In this document: positions 14,787 through 16,988 of the stretch, in pieces
Layout of the letters: the number at the start of each line of letters is the position of its first letter
Position numbering within the stretch: the stretch's first letter is position 1
Assembly (NCBI GenBank): GCA_031295725.1
Contig: JAUMNV010000052.1
Span: 1 to 16,988 of the forward strand
Source of the DNA: Collinsella sp.
GTDB lineage: Bacteria > Actinomycetota > Coriobacteriia > Coriobacteriales > Coriobacteriaceae
Direction of reading: 5' to 3'
DNA: 16,988 nt
Program-made: the position numbers and the translations under genes
Notes under the pieces: generated by a model
What the model was told of the DNA's origin: nothing
The model's database searches: none
The model's input: only the letters and a program-made list of their open reading frames with translations

Positions 14787-15716
14787 ATGAAAATTCCCGT
14801 AGATAAGCTGACCCGCGCTTTTAAGATGGGCGCGTCCGTTAAGAAGGATTCCGATACGCCGGTGCGCGTCTCGGTCTATCTGGATTCGTCCGCCTCGCGC
14901 TTTCTGGCCGAGACGGTGCGTGACGCCTTTGTGCCGCAGACGACCTCGGGCATTGTGCGCGTCGAGCGTCTGGGGGAGGAGCGAATTGCTCCAAAGACCG
15001 ATACCGATGTGGTGCTGGTGCTCTCGTGTGGTTCCGACCGCTTGGAGAGTGCCGTGCAGGAGCTCGTGATCGCCGGCGCGCCCGTGTGCGTGCTTGCCGA
15101 GTCTGCTGTGGAGGTGCCGTTTATCGAGGAGTCCACGCCCATGCTCGGCGTGGTAGCGGCAACCGATAAGACGTATCTGCTCGAGACGCTTGCCCGCTGG
15201 ATTCTCGATCGCACCGACAAGGAAACGGCTTTTGCGGCGAACTTTGCCTTCATGCGCATCGCGGCGGCCAATCGTATCATCACCTCGTGCGCGCTCACCA
15301 ATATGGCGACCGGTGCGCTGGTGTTTTTGCCGGGCGCCGATTATCCCGTTATGGCGCTGGCGCAGGTGGGCATGCTCTTTGAGCTCGCTGCCGTCTTTGG
15401 ACGCGGCATTAAGCCTGAGCGCGGCTACGAGGTCGCGGGCGTGCTTGCCGGCGGTCTTGTGATCCGAGCGGTCACCCGCGCACTTGTCAAGCAGACGCCG
15501 CATATTGGGTTTGCCGTCAAGGCGCTCACTGCTGCCGCGGGCACCTATGGCATGGGCCGTGCGCTCGTTTCGCTCTACGAGCGCGATGTCGACTACAGCC
15601 GTGCCAACGAGGTGGTCACTGCCACGTTCTCCCGCGTTCGCGATCTGGTGACCACGGTCGCGGGCGCTACCCGTCCTATGGCGTCCTACCAGGACGCATC
15701 CGATCTCGCAGCTTAG
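14787..15716 (+). CDS. DUF697-type membrane protein with degenerate GTPase-like N-terminus
   Basis: Function unknown. The C-terminal half (about 150-265 of 309 residues) resembles DUF697: AANRIITSCALTNMATGALVFLPGADYPVMALAQVGM, then ELAAVFGRG and the glycine-rich hydrophobic stretch EVAGVLAGGLVIRAVTRAL, predicted to be two or three membrane-associated helices. In other proteins this domain is often fused to an Era/Der-like GTPase. Here the first 130 residues alternate strands and helices in a similar way (VRVSVYLD, TDVVLVLSCG, GAPVCVLAES), but no Walker A lysine motif or NKxD motif is present, so GTP binding by the usual route is unlikely. The ATG has GGAGGGG about 7 bases upstream and follows rodA by 18 bases; the next gene begins 10 bases after its stop. 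Co-transcription suggests, but does not show, a role connected with the envelope. The DUF697 assignment is from remembered family features. Confidence 0.75.
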   Translation: MKIPVDKLTRAFKMGASVKKDSDTPVRVSVYLDSSASRFLAETVRDAFVPQTTSGIVRVERLGEERIAPKTDTDVVLVLSCGSDRLESAVQELVIAGAPVCVLAESAVEVPFIEESTPMLGVVAATDKTYLLETLARWILDRTDKETAFAANFAFMRIAAANRIITSCALTNMATGALVFLPGADYPVMALAQVGMLFELAAVFGRGIKPERGYEVAGVLAGGLVIRAVTRALVKQTPHIGFAVKALTAAAGTYGMGRALVSLYERDVDYSRANEVVTATFSRVRDLVTTVAGATRPMASYQDASDLAA

Positions 15717-15726
15717 GGGTTTTCCG

Positions 15727-16988
15727 TTGCGCGTTGCATACCAAGATTGTTTTCATTTAATTGAGCCGTTGCTCGCCAAGGTCGAGAAGCCGAGTCGCTA
15801 TATCGATCACGAGTGGGGCACGCTTTCCAAGGCCGATGCCGACTACCGTTGCTGCCTGATCTATCCGGATGTGTACGAGGTCGGTCTGCCTAACCAGGGT
15901 ATCGCCATCCTCTACAACATCCTTAACCAGGCCGAGGGCATCTCCTGCGAGCGTGGCTATGTGCCGTGGCCCGATATGGGTGACGCTATGCGCGAGGCGG
16001 GCATTCCGCTGCTCTCGCTCGAGGGTGCAGCGCCGGTCGCTTCGTTTGATATCGTCGGTCTGCATGTGCCGCACGAGATGGCGGTGACGAACTTCCTCGA
16101 GGCACTCGACCTCGCTGGCATTCCGCTGTTGGCGGCCGACCGAGGCGAAGACGACCCCATCATCATCGCCGGCGGCCCCTCGGTGTACAACCCCGAGCCG
16201 TACGCGGCCTTCTTCGATGCCATCCTCATCGGCGAGGGCGAGGAATCGCTGCTCGAGACCTGCCAGCTGCATCGCCGCCTGCGTGACGAAGGGGTCCCGC
16301 GCGCGCAGATTGTCGAGCAGCTTGCATCCATTGCCGGCAACTACGTGCCGTCGCTCTATGAGGTTCGTCACGACGAGCCCTGCTCGCCGCATGGCTACAC
16401 CGTGCCGCGTGAAGGCAAGGATGCGCCGACCGTGGTCTACAAGCGCGTCGTCGAGGATTTTGGCGCCACGAATCCGCTGTCGCAGTCGTGCGTGCCCTAT
16501 GCGCAGCTGGTTCACGACCGCTTGTCTATCGAGATCCTGCGCGGCTGCGCCCGCGGCTGTCGTTTTTGTCAGGCCGGCATGACGTATCGCCCGGTGCGCG
16601 AGCGCTCGGCCGACCAGATCGTCTCGTCGGTGATTCAGGGTCTGGAAAAGACTGGCTATGACGAGGTGTCGCTGACCTCGCTCTCCACGACCGACCACTC
16701 CTGCATTCGCGACGTGCTCGGCAGGCTCAACCGTCGCCTGGAGGATACGGGTATTCGCGTGTCTATTCCGTCGCAGCGCCTGGATTCGTTTGGCGTGGAT
16801 ATGGCCGAGTCGGTCGCCGGCGAGAAGAAGGGCGGCCTGACGTTCGCGCCCGAGGCCGGCAGCCAGCGCATGCGCGACATCATTAACAAGAACGTGACCG
16901 AGGAGGACCTGGACCGTGCGGCCAAGGCGGCCTTCGAGGCCGGCTGGAACCGCATGAAGCTCTACTTTATGATGGGCCTTCCCGGCGA
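15727..16988 (+). CDS. radical SAM protein, TIGR03960 type, with B12-binding-like N-terminus (runs off right edge)
   Basis: About 420 residues are visible with no stop before the window end. The N-terminal part (LLAKVEKPSRYIDHEWGT, then LIYPDVYEVGLPNQGIAILYNILN and IIIAGGPSVYNPEPYAAFFDAILIGEGEE) is the family's B12-binding-like domain. The radical SAM core follows, with CARGCRFC: Cys274, Cys278 and Cys281 in the CxxxCxxC pattern that binds a 4Fe-4S cluster, then AGMTYRPVRERS and LTFAPEAGSQRMRDIINKNV. The reaction is unknown; family members usually lie next to or fused with a DUF2344 (TIGR03936) gene, which may follow outside the window. I chose TTG 15727 because AGGGG is 7 bases upstream and no later start fits a ribosome site. 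It is the last visible gene of the mre operon. Classification is firm, function is not. Confidence 0.9.
   Translation, partial: MRVAYQDCFHLIEPLLAKVEKPSRYIDHEWGTLSKADADYRCCLIYPDVYEVGLPNQGIAILYNILNQAEGISCERGYVPWPDMGDAMREAGIPLLSLEGAAPVASFDIVGLHVPHEMAVTNFLEALDLAGIPLLAADRGEDDPIIIAGGPSVYNPEPYAAFFDAILIGEGEESLLETCQLHRRLRDEGVPRAQIVEQLASIAGNYVPSLYEVRHDEPCSPHGYTVPREGKDAPTVVYKRVVEDFGATNPLSQSCVPYAQLVHDRLSIEILRGCARGCRFCQAGMTYRPVRERSADQIVSSVIQGLEKTGYDEVSLTSLSTTDHSCIRDVLGRLNRRLEDTGIRVSIPSQRLDSFGVDMAESVAGEKKGGLTFAPEAGSQRMRDIINKNVTEEDLDRAAKAAFEAGWNRMKLYFMMGLPG

Noticed and set aside
1..16988. Mobile elements, CRISPR arrays, toxin-antitoxin or defence genes
   Set aside because: No transposase, integrase, repeat-spacer pattern or small toxin-like gene pair was found; tRNA-Arg shows no adjacent integrase or duplicated 3' end in this window.

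Overview
The window looks like chromosomal DNA of a high-GC actinobacterium of the Coriobacteriia, most likely Collinsella or a close relative. This is inferred from GC-rich third positions, actinobacterial gene types, a cyclophilin next to a TPR membrane protein, frequent TTG starts with clear Shine-Dalgarno sequences, and overall gene style. I could not run a database search. It reads as ordinary vertically inherited core genome: I see no insertion sequences, phage genes, CRISPR arrays or attachment sites. Both edges cut through genes.

Region 1 (1-2510, minus strand) is an aromatic amino acid operon transcribed right to left: a DAHP synthase with an N-terminal regulatory domain (aroF), prephenate dehydrogenase (tyrA) and the N-terminal part of 3-dehydroquinate synthase (aroB, running off the left edge). 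The aroF leader holds a near-perfect intrinsic terminator about 35 bases before the start codon. A short reading frame, possibly translated from a leaderless transcript, runs through it. This looks like an attenuator and is the most interesting regulatory signal here.

Region 2 (2563-5480, plus strand) holds a tRNA-Arg(CCG) with a strong promoter and its own terminator. It is followed almost at once by a large P-type cation ATPase of the CtpE-like group with an unusual Lys/Arg-rich C-terminal tail. Little room is left for a separate promoter in front of the ATPase.

Region 3 (5512-8692, plus) holds a membrane-anchored double zinc-ribbon protein of unknown function, then a two-gene unit of a cytoplasmic cyclophilin-type peptidyl-prolyl isomerase and a TPR protein with a single membrane segment.

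Region 4 (8715-16988, plus) is a tightly packed cell-shape operon: mreB, mreC, mreD, the transpeptidase PBP2 (mrdA) and the SEDS glycosyltransferase rodA. Together these make the Rod complex for lateral-wall peptidoglycan synthesis. The same transcript continues into a DUF697-type membrane protein with a degenerate GTPase-like N-terminus and a B12-binding-like radical SAM protein (TIGR03960 type), which runs off the right edge. Gaps between genes are only about 5-21 bases.

No gene-free stretch is longer than about 300 bases. The longest, 2400-2603, is filled by the aroF leader, its promoter and the divergent tRNA promoter.
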